A DNA stretch of 64,000 nucleotides from Anaerolineales bacterium (GTDB taxonomy: Bacteria > Chloroflexota > Anaerolineae > Anaerolineales > Villigracilaceae). The notes below the pieces were generated by a model. The model searched no databases. It was given only the letters and a program-made list of their open reading frames with translations, and was not told the origin of the DNA. Positions 1-9,080 of this stretch are shown one piece after another (the stretch's first letter is position 1; the number at the start of each line of letters is the position of its first letter). Position numbers and translations under genes: made by a program. The stretch covers positions 1-64,000 of the forward strand of contig JABFSL010000001.1 in NCBI GenBank assembly GCA_013140605.1. Reading direction: 5' to 3'.

Positions 1-1
1 A

Positions 2-433
2 ACCATCGGCGTGATCGGATTTTTCGTTCAGGTGATCGGACTCTTGCGCTGGGTCTTCGTCATCCCTGTTCTCGCCCGCCTCTTCGCCGACCCGACGACT
101 GATTCAGTTACGAAGGCAGCCATCCCCGCTGTATTCATTGCAGTTCACCAATACGGCGGAGTCATACTCGGCGAACACCTCGGACAATTCCTGATCATCA
201 TTTGGATGAGCATCATCAGCGGCATTATTTTCAATTCAAAGATATTCAGCAAATGGGTTGCGTGGCTGGGATGGTTCGCCTCCGCAATTTATCTGCTTGC
301 ACAGACAGAACTCTTCGCCACCGCCATTCCCAATTTCCCCGTCATCGATTGGGCTGGACTGGTCGGCAGCCTGCTCTGGATTTTGTGGATGATCGTATTG
401 GGTGTATATTTGGTCAAGTACAAGGAACAATAA
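2..433 (+). CDS. Polytopic membrane protein, DUF4386-like, 5' truncated at window edge
   Basis: Frame is open to the left edge; multiple hydrophobic helices; family call from overall look only. Confidence 0.5.
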   Translation, partial: TIGVIGFFVQVIGLLRWVFVIPVLARLFADPTTDSVTKAAIPAVFIAVHQYGGVILGEHLGQFLIIIWMSIISGIIFNSKIFSKWVAWLGWFASAIYLLAQTELFATAIPNFPVIDWAGLVGSLLWILWMIVLGVYLVKYKEQ

Positions 434-440
434 ACCAAAA

Positions 441-1385
441 ATGCAACTCCCTGATTCATTTATCACTACAATTCAAAAAGCCTTCAAAGAGGACGGCGAG
501 AAATTTCTCGCCGTCCTTCCCACATTAATTGAGGATGCCTCCCAACGCTGGGGGCTGACAGATGTTCAACCTGTTCCAAACTTATCCTATAATTTTGTGG
601 CATTTGCAAAACGCGGCAAAGAAGATGTAATGCTAAAAATTGGCATACCAAACCCGGAGTTGAACAGTGAAATGGCCGCGCTGAAATTATTCAATGGTGA
701 TGGCGCATGTCAACTGCTTGCATGTGACGAGGAACGCGGCTTTTTATTGCTGGAAAGACTTAAGCCCGGAACAATTCTCGCGGATTTAACAGATGATGAT
801 GAGCGCACGAATATCGCTATCGATGTGATGCAGAAGATTTGGAGGCCTGCAGAAATTCTGGAGTCTGGCAGCTTGCTGCCAGATGCGGAACAGCAAGCTG
901 TTCCACTCCAGAGTTTCATAAAATTGTTAGATTGGTTTGGTGAATTGAAGAATATCCGTCCGCATTTCAACGGCGGGACGGGACCCTTTCCGAAAAAACT
1001 TTTGGAGCGGGTCGAATCTTTTTTGCCTGAATTACTCGCAGATGAAAATGTAAAATTGATCCACGGGGATTTCCATCACTTCAACATTTTATTGTCAGAA
1101 CGCGGCTGGCTGGCTATTGACCCGAAGGGAGTCCTCGGGCCTGCGGGGTATGAGATAGGTCCACTGATGATAAATCCATGGGGCAGCGTTTCGGACGGAG
1201 TCAGCTTCAAAGCGCAGACAAAGAGGCGGATGAGCATCCTCTCGGAGAGATTAGGCTGGGAGCGCGAATCCATCCTTAACTGGGCAACTGCCCATACTGT
1301 CCTCTCCACATGGTGGGACACGCAGCCAGATGGGACTGGCGGTGAATATTCGCTCTGGTGCGCGGAATTATTTGCAAGCCTTTAA
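441..1385 (+). CDS. Aminoglycoside phosphotransferase / streptomycin 6-kinase family protein
   Basis: HGDFHHFNIL Brenner-type motif, LAIDPKGVLG, LLLERLKPG; start placed at MQLPDSF (441), not 402, to avoid overlap with the upstream ORF. Confidence 0.8.
   Translation: MQLPDSFITTIQKAFKEDGEKFLAVLPTLIEDASQRWGLTDVQPVPNLSYNFVAFAKRGKEDVMLKIGIPNPELNSEMAALKLFNGDGACQLLACDEERGFLLLERLKPGTILADLTDDDERTNIAIDVMQKIWRPAEILESGSLLPDAEQQAVPLQSFIKLLDWFGELKNIRPHFNGGTGPFPKKLLERVESFLPELLADENVKLIHGDFHHFNILLSERGWLAIDPKGVLGPAGYEIGPLMINPWGSVSDGVSFKAQTKRRMSILSERLGWERESILNWATAHTVLSTWWDTQPDGTGGEYSLWCAELFASL
857..912. repeat. In-frame cloverleaf-like palindromic repeat in APH gene (related to 17563-17643)
   Basis: tctggagt (857-864) / actccaga (905-912) outer stem; internal tctggcagc-tt-gctgccaga and ggaacagc-aa-gctgttcc hairpins. 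Confidence 0.7.
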
Positions 1386-1387
1386 AC

Positions 1388-1417
1388 AACACAACCTCCC
1401 TTGCGGGAGGTTGTGTT
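1388..1417. terminator. Bidirectional hairpin terminator
   Basis: 13-bp inverted repeat aacacaacctccc/gggaggttgtgtt (13-bp arms around ttgc loop) between convergent genes. Confidence 0.65.
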
Positions 1418-1432
1418 TGATAACAATGAGAA

Positions 1433-1585
1433 TTATTTGCCGAGTAATGTAAAGACCGCCGCGCCAAGCGCAAAGATGGCCGCAAGCATTCCGAAGAAGG
1501 TAAGCCCCGAAAGGAAGTAGCCAAGACCAAAGCACACGAAGAACAAGAAAGTACACCAGCCGGCAATCGAAGTGGGTGTTTTCAT
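1433..1585 (-). CDS. 50-aa hydrophobic small membrane protein (below ORF-track cutoff)
   Basis: Reading the minus strand: MKTPTSIAGWCTFLFFVCFGLGYFLSGLTFFGMLAAIFALGAAVFTLLGK*; preceded by TAAGGAGACTATATA-ATG (strong SD). Confidence 0.65.
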   Translation of the reverse strand: MKTPTSIAGWCTFLFFVCFGLGYFLSGLTFFGMLAAIFALGAAVFTLLGK

Positions 1586-1776
1586 TATATAGTCTCCTTA
1601 AATATGGAATGGCAAAATTACCAATCTATTAAAGACAACCCTGATTTGATTCGCGGGTTACGAAAGGCAAATCAGGCCAAAATGGTACAATTACGGAGTA
1701 TCGCATAATTTGACAAACAGAAATTTTGATTTTACTTTGCATTCTTCGATGAAAAATTTACTTAGAGTATGAGACA

Positions 1777-3585
1777 GTGATAAAAATGTCCTCCATTTCC
1801 CTTCCCGCAGAATTTACCCTAAAACGAAAAAATACTTATAACCACACCAGCGCTACCAAGTGGATTATTTCGCACGCGCGACCTTATTCATGGATCATGG
1901 TGATGCTCGTCGTGGGAGCGATTGGCAACGCGGCGCTGGCGGCCTACGTCCCTGTGCTGACCGGCAGTGCGTTCAATGCGATGATCCAAATCAATCCGGA
2001 TACTACGGTGCTGTTGCCGCTCGCCCTTACCATTGGGATTTCACAGATCATCCGCGGCGTGCTGCAGCTTGGACGAAACTTCGGTGCGGAACTGATGGCG
2101 CAATATTTGGAACGCGATATTCGCGATGAGTTGTATCTATCATTGCTGGGCAAGAGCATGACCTTCCACAACTTGCAGCCGGTTGGCGATACGATGGCGC
2201 GCGCCACGAATGATGTGCGCGAAGTGAACTTCATGTTCAACCCCGGTGTGAACCTGGTGGTCGGTTCATTCATGTTCATCGTGATGCCGTTCTTTGCCGC
2301 GCCGCAGTATCACCCATCCCTGCTGATCACGCCTGCCATCTTTACGATCTTTTATTTCGTTGCGCTGGCGCGATATCTCAAAACGCTTTCGCCCATCACC
2401 GATGAAGTGCGTGCGACCTTTGGCGATATGAACACGCATCTCTCTGAATCATTGGATGGCGTTGAGGTGATGAAAGGCGCGGCGCAGGAAGGCGCGGAGG
2501 TGGATCGCTTCGTCTCCAATGCGCGGCGTGTGCGCGATGCTTTTGTACGTCAGGGTGATCTCGAAGGCCGCTACGTTGCCATGCTGCTGCTTGGCACAGC
2601 CTACGCGGGCGGACTTGTCCATGCGCTGTTGCTCTTCCGCGCGGGAACAATTGACCTCGGTGCGGTCATCGCGTATTTTGGTCTGCTGCGTTTGTTGGAA
2701 TTCCCAACCTTTACATCCACCTGGGCTTATTCACAGATATCTTCGGGAATGTCCAGCGCACGCCGAATTTTGGAACTCATCAACAGTGAGACCCGCCTCG
2801 ATCAAAACGCATCGGGCCTGACCTCGGGCATGCGCGGCGAAGTTGAGTTTCGCAATGTCTCATTCCATTATCCCTCTCCCTTAGGGAGAGGGATGCGCGA
2901 AGCGCAGGGTGAGGGTGAATCTGTGATCGAGAATATTTCATTCAAGATCAAACAAGGACAGACCGTCGCCATTGTCGGTCAGACCGGCGCGGGAAAAACT
3001 TCGCTGGCAAAACTGATCAACCGCACTTACGATGTAACAACTGGTCAGGTGTTGATCGATGGTGTGGATGCGCGCGAATGGAATCTGGCGGCGCTGCGTT
3101 CGCAGATATCCATTATCGAGCAGGACATCTTTTTGTTCTCGCGTTCATTGAGCAATAACATTGCCTTCGGAAAACCAGATGCGACAAAAGAGGAAATCAC
3201 AGCCGCATCCGTTGCATCGCAGGCACATGACTTCATCCTCGAGTTTGACCAGCAATACGACACGGTCGTAGGCGAACGCGGAGTGACTCTCTCCGGCGGA
3301 CAACGTCAGCGCATCGCACTTGCCCGGGCTTTTCTCACCGACCCGCGCATTCTCGTGCTGGATGATTCCACCTCCGCAATCGACTCGGCCACCGAGGACA
3401 AAATCCAGCGTGCCATCTCCAATGCCGCGCGCGGACGCACCACATTTATCATCACGCACCGCCTGTCGCAGATACGCTGGGCAGACTTGATCATCGTCAT
3501 GCGCAAAGGCCGCATCGCTGCCATCGGCACGCATGATGATTTGATGAAAACATCGGAAGCATATTCGAGAATTTTTAGAGAATAG
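1777..3585 (+). CDS. ABC exporter, fused permease-ATPase
   Basis: Walker A GQTGAGKT, LSGGQRQR signature, Walker B ILVLDDSTSAID, H-loop; N-terminal TM domain. Confidence 0.93.
   Translation: MIKMSSISLPAEFTLKRKNTYNHTSATKWIISHARPYSWIMVMLVVGAIGNAALAAYVPVLTGSAFNAMIQINPDTTVLLPLALTIGISQIIRGVLQLGRNFGAELMAQYLERDIRDELYLSLLGKSMTFHNLQPVGDTMARATNDVREVNFMFNPGVNLVVGSFMFIVMPFFAAPQYHPSLLITPAIFTIFYFVALARYLKTLSPITDEVRATFGDMNTHLSESLDGVEVMKGAAQEGAEVDRFVSNARRVRDAFVRQGDLEGRYVAMLLLGTAYAGGLVHALLLFRAGTIDLGAVIAYFGLLRLLEFPTFTSTWAYSQISSGMSSARRILELINSETRLDQNASGLTSGMRGEVEFRNVSFHYPSPLGRGMREAQGEGESVIENISFKIKQGQTVAIVGQTGAGKTSLAKLINRTYDVTTGQVLIDGVDAREWNLAALRSQISIIEQDIFLFSRSLSNNIAFGKPDATKEEITAASVASQAHDFILEFDQQYDTVVGERGVTLSGGQRQRIALARAFLTDPRILVLDDSTSAIDSATEDKIQRAISNAARGRTTFIITHRLSQIRWADLIIVMRKGRIAAIGTHDDLMKTSEAYSRIFRE
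2872..2915. repeat. In-frame palindromic repeat inside ABC exporter
   Basis: ccctctccc-tta-gggagaggg hairpin followed by tgcgc-gaa-gcgca hairpin and gggtgaggg; encodes SPLGRGMREAQGEGE between FHYP and VIENISFKI. Confidence 0.75.
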
Positions 3586-3587
3586 TG

Positions 3588-3657
3588 ATTAGCTGTTAGC
3601 TATTAGCGTTTAGCTAAAAGCCAACAGCCAACCGCTAAAAGCTAATAGCTAAAGGCT
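3588..3657. repeat. Intergenic quasi-palindromic TTAGCTATTAGC word repeat
   Basis: ttagctattagc (3596-3607) is the exact reverse complement of gctaatagctaa (3641-3652). Confidence 0.65.
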
Positions 3658-3663
3658 GAACTT

Positions 3664-5478
3664 ATGGGTTTCTTTGCAGGACTAAACGACGAAAAATATG
3701 ACCGTCAGTATACCGACCGTGAACTCACGCGGCGCATCACTGACTTTTTCCGCACACAAGTTTCAAGGCTTGTGTATTCATCGATCATTATCATCATCCT
3801 GGCTTTCATCGGCGCGGCATTGCCGGTGGTCGTCAGCCGCATGGTGGACTTGCTGCGCGAAGAGCCAACTCCGCAGGCGATTGCACTGGTGGGAGTCACA
3901 CTCATGGGTGTTGGAGTCGGCTTGTGGGGACTGAACTGGATTCGGCGGAGTCTGATCGTGCGCGCGGTCGGAGATGTTGTCCTCGACTTGCGCACGCGCG
4001 CATTCCGCGCCGCCGCCGAGCATGATCTCTCATTCTACGATCAATTCTCATCGGGCCGAATCGTATCGCGCATCACATCCGATACAAATGATTTTGGTCA
4101 ACTCGTGGTCATCATCACTGATGTTGTTTCGCAAATGATGCAGGCGCTGATCCTTGGCATCGTGCTCTTTCGCACCGAGTGGCGTTTGTCATTGCTGCTG
4201 CTGGCGTTCATGCCCATCATCTTCGGCGTGGCATCGGGCTTTCGCCTGTTGGCGCGACGTGTTACCAAGCGCGGTATGAAAGCCATGGCCGACGTGAATG
4301 CCGCCATCAAGGAAACCATCAGCGGAATTTCGATCGCGAAAAATTTTCGTCAGGAAGAAAGTATTTTCAAATCATTCGATGAATCAAATCAGCAATCGTA
4401 TCAGGTCAATGTGCGGCGCGGGTTTGTGCTGTCGCTTGTCTTTCCCACACTCAATGCGCTTTCGGGAATTTTCGTTGGCGTGCTGATCTACGCCGGCGGC
4501 ATGAGCGCGAGGCAGGGGCTGGTCAGCATTGGCGCGTGGTATCTTTTCATTATGAGCCTCGATCAATTCTTCTTTCCCGTTTTAAATCTCACCGCTTTCT
4601 GGGCGCAAATTCAGGGCGGATTGTCTGCGGCGGAACGAGTCTTCGCTTTGATCGATGCCGACCCGAATGTGATCCAAAAGGAAAAACAGGATGTGCCGCG
4701 GCTGAAGAGTGAAATTAAATTCGAGAATTTCGATTTCAGTTATTCGGATAAAGAACCGATCCTGACGAACTTCAATCTGGTCATACAACCCGGAGAGACT
4801 CTTGCGCTTGTCGGTCACACCGGCGCGGGCAAATCATCCATAGCAAAATTGATCGCTCGTTTTTATGAATTCCAAAAAGGGAAGCTGCTTATTGATGGCC
4901 GCGACATTCGCACATTTGACTTGAGTCAATACCGACGGCAATTGGGAATTGTCTCTCAAGTCCCATTTTTATTTTCAGGGACCGTGATCGACAATATCCG
5001 TTATGCGGTGCCCGGCGTGCCTGAGGATGAAATGATCAAGCTCGCAAAAAAGATCGGCGACGGTGAATGGCTTGAGACTTTACCTGATGGGTTACATACC
5101 GAAGTGGGCGAACGCGGAAACAGACTCTCAATGGGGCAGCGTCAACTGGTGGCATTGATGCGGGTGCTGGTGCAAAATCCCGCCATCTTCATTTTGGATG
5201 AAGCCACCGCCAGCATTGACCCATTCACCGAATGGCAAATCCAGCAGGCGTTGAATCTAATTTTGAAGAATACAACCAGCATCCTGATCGCGCATCGTCT
5301 ATCCACAGTGAAAGCGGCGGACAGAATCGTGGTTATGAAAAAAGGCGCCATCATCGAGCAGGGAAGTCACGATGGATTATTGACTCAAGGCGGGCATTAT
5401 GCCGAGTTGTATAACACTTATTTCAGGCATCAAAGCTTGTCTTATATCGAGCATGTCAAAGAGATGGTTGGCAGGTAA
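3664..5478 (+). CDS. ABC exporter, fused permease-ATPase (partner of upstream gene)
   Basis: GHTGAGKS, LSMGQRQL, IFILDEATASID. Confidence 0.93.
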   Translation: MGFFAGLNDEKYDRQYTDRELTRRITDFFRTQVSRLVYSSIIIIILAFIGAALPVVVSRMVDLLREEPTPQAIALVGVTLMGVGVGLWGLNWIRRSLIVRAVGDVVLDLRTRAFRAAAEHDLSFYDQFSSGRIVSRITSDTNDFGQLVVIITDVVSQMMQALILGIVLFRTEWRLSLLLLAFMPIIFGVASGFRLLARRVTKRGMKAMADVNAAIKETISGISIAKNFRQEESIFKSFDESNQQSYQVNVRRGFVLSLVFPTLNALSGIFVGVLIYAGGMSARQGLVSIGAWYLFIMSLDQFFFPVLNLTAFWAQIQGGLSAAERVFALIDADPNVIQKEKQDVPRLKSEIKFENFDFSYSDKEPILTNFNLVIQPGETLALVGHTGAGKSSIAKLIARFYEFQKGKLLIDGRDIRTFDLSQYRRQLGIVSQVPFLFSGTVIDNIRYAVPGVPEDEMIKLAKKIGDGEWLETLPDGLHTEVGERGNRLSMGQRQLVALMRVLVQNPAIFILDEATASIDPFTEWQIQQALNLILKNTTSILIAHRLSTVKAADRIVVMKKGAIIEQGSHDGLLTQGGHYAELYNTYFRHQSLSYIEHVKEMVGR

Positions 5479-5524
5479 AACAAAATCTCCCGATGAATTA
5501 AATTTCATCGGGAGATTTTGTTTT
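5477..5524. terminator. Strong hairpin terminator
   Basis: 21-bp inverted repeat aaaacaaaatctcccgatgaa ... ttcatcgggagattttgtttt. Confidence 0.8.
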
Positions 5525-5679
5525 AGATAACGTCAATAATGGATACGCAAAAGTCAACAGTGTATCGCCCTGAGAGAGCGTGTTTTTCGCGACCGAAGGG
5601 TCTCTGAGCCAGACAAGAGATGCTTCGTGCCTAAAAAGCGGCACTCAGCATGACACAGAATCGTTATCCATTATTCACG

Positions 5680-6360
5680 TTAGATAACAGGTCTTGAAGG
5701 GGGTTCGAGTAATTTCGCCAGTTCCTTGGCGCCCTCGGGATCTGTCACTGCCAGTACCTCATCGCCTTCTTCGAGTTTGGTCGTGCCGCGCGGCAGGGTG
5801 ATCTGTCCGTGGCGGATGATGGCCGCGATCACGCATTGGTCGGGCAATCCCAACTCTTTGAGTTGCCTGCCAATCGCCTTTGCGCCGGGTGGTACCTTTT
5901 CTTCGACCAATGCATATCGTCCACGGCGGAGCTTGAGCAGGGTCATCATGTCGCCGAGAGACATTTCCTCCTGGATCAAATGCGCCATCACATCGGCTTG
6001 ATTGATGGTCTCATCCACATGGAAGTTCTGGTCAAATAACCAGGCATTGCGCGGATTGTTGATGCGGGCAATCGTACGACGGGTCTTGAACATGGTGCGA
6101 GCCAGATAGCACAAGACAAGGTTGGTCGCATCATCATTGGTGCAGGCCACAAGAACATTTGCCTTGTTCAGGCCCGCCTGCTTTAAAACATTCGGATCTG
6201 TCGCGATGCCTTCATAGATCACTTCAGTGGGGATTTCATGATGCAGCAGTGCAAGCAATTCACGGCGATGTTCGATCAGACGCACTTGATGGTTTTGATC
6301 CAATAATTGCGCCGCCAGTTGTGCGCCGGTTCGTCCGCCGCCAGCAATAAAAACAAACAT
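5680..6360 (-). CDS. TrkA-type RCK/NAD-binding K+ regulatory protein
   Basis: Rossmann GGGRTGAQLAAQLL, TrkA_C-like C-terminus. Confidence 0.88.
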   Translation of the reverse strand: MFVFIAGGGRTGAQLAAQLLDQNHQVRLIEHRRELLALLHHEIPTEVIYEGIATDPNVLKQAGLNKANVLVACTNDDATNLVLCYLARTMFKTRRTIARINNPRNAWLFDQNFHVDETINQADVMAHLIQEEMSLGDMMTLLKLRRGRYALVEEKVPPGAKAIGRQLKELGLPDQCVIAAIIRHGQITLPRGTTKLEEGDEVLAVTDPEGAKELAKLLEPPSRPVI

Positions 6361-6361
6361 T

Positions 6362-7036
6362 TTAAGCCTCCGTTCCTTCCTGCAAGCGTGAACGCAGGGT
6401 TGTCACACCTTCCAGGGTTGTGCTGACCGTGAGCACGTCTCCGCTTTTGAGGACCGAGTCAGGGGAAGGTAATTCTGCGCGGCCGGCACGAGTCAGCGCG
6501 GCAACAACAACATTGTTTTTGCAACCATCCAACAGGGCGGAAACGATGCGCCCATCCCAGTTTTGAGGAATGTACATTTCGTATAATTCCACTTCGCCAT
6601 TTCCAGCTGAGAAGACTGCGCGGAAGGAGGGGTCGATCAACAATTCCTGCAATCGTTCCGCGCCCCAGGCTGTGGAGCTGACGATCTGCAATCCAAAGGC
6701 TTCGAGCATTTCACGCATGGCGGGGTCATAATTTCGGACAAGCACCTGTTTTACCTCGGGGTAGTGTATGCGAATGGTATGGCCGATGACCGCGTTCATG
6801 GTGTCGGAATTGGTGACGACAGCAACACCGTCGGCATGTTCCAACCCTGCGCGTTTTAGCGTGTCGGCAGAAAGCGCTTCGCCCTCAACTGTGCGGCCAT
6901 GAAAATCCGAGTGGATGCGGTTGAAAGCGTCTTTGTTGCTGTCCAGAACCACGACATGATGTCCGTTTTTGTACAGGCGGTAGGAGAGTTCAGCTCCAAC
7001 TCTGCCGCACCCTATGACGATAAAATTCATATTCAT
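6362..7036 (-). CDS. TrkA-type RCK/NAD-binding K+ regulatory protein
   Basis: GCGRVGAELSYRLYKNGHHVVVLD; TrkA_C tail. Confidence 0.88.
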   Translation of the reverse strand: MNMNFIVIGCGRVGAELSYRLYKNGHHVVVLDSNKDAFNRIHSDFHGRTVEGEALSADTLKRAGLEHADGVAVVTNSDTMNAVIGHTIRIHYPEVKQVLVRNYDPAMREMLEAFGLQIVSSTAWGAERLQELLIDPSFRAVFSAGNGEVELYEMYIPQNWDGRIVSALLDGCKNNVVVAALTRAGRAELPSPDSVLKSGDVLTVSTTLEGVTTLRSRLQEGTEA

Positions 7037-7042
7037 AACTCC

Positions 7043-9007
7043 TTACTCTTCGCCTTCTTCATCATGTACATGATAAGGCACATTGGTGATCACGATACCG
7101 TGTTGATTTTTTAATTGTTCACGCAAAATATTTGCGGTATTTGTATGCAGCGCACTGGTCATGCGGTTTTCCGAAACGAATTCAGGGACCACAATCGTGA
7201 TTGTCTCGCCCGGCTGACGTTTGGCGGCGATCTCAGAGATATAGCCCAGGATCGGTTCAATGAAAAGACGATAGGGGGAATCGAGCAACACCATGCGCAC
7301 GCCTTCGCCCCAGGTTTCCCATTTGGCGCGGACTTTCTCAGCGTCGGCTGGTTCGATCACGACATGCACGGCTGTCACGTCATCTGACAACATGCGGGCA
7401 TAACGCAGCGCGGCCAATGTCCCCTGATGCACACCGCTAACCGGCATGATCACACGGTGACGCATGGTGTGCGGCGGGATAATTCCAAAGTTATCGAGCG
7501 AAAGTTTTTTGGCGAGGTTGTTGTAATGGCGGTGAATGAACCAAAAGGCCGCGACCAGAATGGGAATAAGGATCAATACAACCCACGCGCCATCTTGAAA
7601 TTTTGTGATCGCAAAGACCATCATCACAACCGCCGTACAGACCGATCCAAATCCATTGACGATCATTTTGACAGGCCAGTCTTTTACGAAGCGCAGAGTC
7701 GAACCGCGTTCCACTTTCTCTTCGTCAGGCTTGAGTTTGCCGATCTTGAACCAGCGCAGCGCCATGCCGCCTTGTGACAGAGTAAATGATAAAAACACAC
7801 CGATCGCATACAATGGGATCAGGCGTGTGACACTTGCCTGAAAAATTATAAGTATGACGGATGCAATCAAAGCCAGTGCGATAATACCGCGCGAGTAAAC
7901 AAGGCGGCTTCCACGATATGTAAGCTGGCGTGGGAGGAATCCGTCTTTTGCAACAAGAGCGCCCAGGCGCGGAAAATCCGCAAAAGCTGTATTGGCCGCC
8001 ATGATAAGAATGACAGTAGTGGCGCCAATCAACATGAGATACAAGGTGCCGCGCCCGGCAAAGATCGTGCGCGCCAGTTGCGAGACCACAGTTTCACTTT
8101 CCGATGGAACCGCGCCGATCATTTTTGTGAGGTAGGAAATTCCAAGAAAGAGCGAACCGAGAATAAGAGACATCCAGACCAGAGTGATGCCCGCATTTTT
8201 ACTGCGGGGTTCTTTAAAGGCGGTAATGCCGTTTGAGATCGCTTCCACACCTGTTAACGCAGTGGTGCCGCTGGCAAAGGCATGCAGGATCAGGAAGGGC
8301 GTGATGGCTGAAACACCATGTGCCAACAGTTCGGGCGGATCAATGACTGTGCCAAGTGAGTTTGTAACGAACAGGCGGAAAAGACCAGTCCCAACCGCAG
8401 TGAACATCAATGCCACGAAGAAATAGGTTGGGATGGCAAAGGCCGTACCCGACTCTTTTACGCCGCGCAGATTCATCAACATGACGAACATGATGAACCC
8501 GACAGAGAGCACAACACGATAATCATACAGCCCTGGAAACGCGGATACGATCTGCGCAACCCCGGATGCTATCGAAACCGAGACAGTGAGAATATAGTCA
8601 GTTAGCAGGGAAGCTCCGGCAATCAGAGCGGGAAATTCACCGAGATTATCACGCGCTACAATGTAGGCGCCGCCACCGTCCGGATAGGCATGGATGGTCT
8701 GCTCATATGAGATCGTGACAATGGCCAATAAAATTACAATGGCTATGGAAATGGGAACAACGATCCCAAAAGCAAGCGTACCCGCTGCCGCAAGAATGAC
8801 AAGAATTTCCTGGGTGGCATATGCTGTCGAGGAAAGCGCATCCGATGCAAAAACCGCAAGGCCAACAGCCTTTCCAATCGTTTGGTGGGATGCGTCTGCT
8901 GTGGATAAAGGTCTGCCAATAAACCAGGATCTCCAGGTTTTCGGCGGGGTGTAATCTGTTGTACGTTCAATAATGGAATGTTTTGAATTGTTTTCGTGAT
9001 CTATCAT
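7043..9007 (-). CDS. KimA-like APC-superfamily K+ (or amino acid) importer
   Basis: SDALSSTAYATQEIL, YPDGGGAYIVARDNLGE, ALTGVEAISNG, long cytosolic C-terminus; resembles B. subtilis KimA/YdaO from memory. Confidence 0.82.
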   Translation of the reverse strand: MIDHENNSKHSIIERTTDYTPPKTWRSWFIGRPLSTADASHQTIGKAVGLAVFASDALSSTAYATQEILVILAAAGTLAFGIVVPISIAIVILLAIVTISYEQTIHAYPDGGGAYIVARDNLGEFPALIAGASLLTDYILTVSVSIASGVAQIVSAFPGLYDYRVVLSVGFIMFVMLMNLRGVKESGTAFAIPTYFFVALMFTAVGTGLFRLFVTNSLGTVIDPPELLAHGVSAITPFLILHAFASGTTALTGVEAISNGITAFKEPRSKNAGITLVWMSLILGSLFLGISYLTKMIGAVPSESETVVSQLARTIFAGRGTLYLMLIGATTVILIMAANTAFADFPRLGALVAKDGFLPRQLTYRGSRLVYSRGIIALALIASVILIIFQASVTRLIPLYAIGVFLSFTLSQGGMALRWFKIGKLKPDEEKVERGSTLRFVKDWPVKMIVNGFGSVCTAVVMMVFAITKFQDGAWVVLILIPILVAAFWFIHRHYNNLAKKLSLDNFGIIPPHTMRHRVIMPVSGVHQGTLAALRYARMLSDDVTAVHVVIEPADAEKVRAKWETWGEGVRMVLLDSPYRLFIEPILGYISEIAAKRQPGETITIVVPEFVSENRMTSALHTNTANILREQLKNQHGIVITNVPYHVHDEEGEE

Positions 9008-9080
9008 AAAAACCAGCTTGCATACAAAAATATATGCCCTATACGGTAGGGCAAGGCGTGATTATAGTCTAAATCCAGTT

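Noticed and set aside
441-1385. Acquired antibiotic-resistance gene
   Set aside because: APH(6)-like family membership alone; chromosomal housekeeping context, no mobile element or resistance cassette nearby
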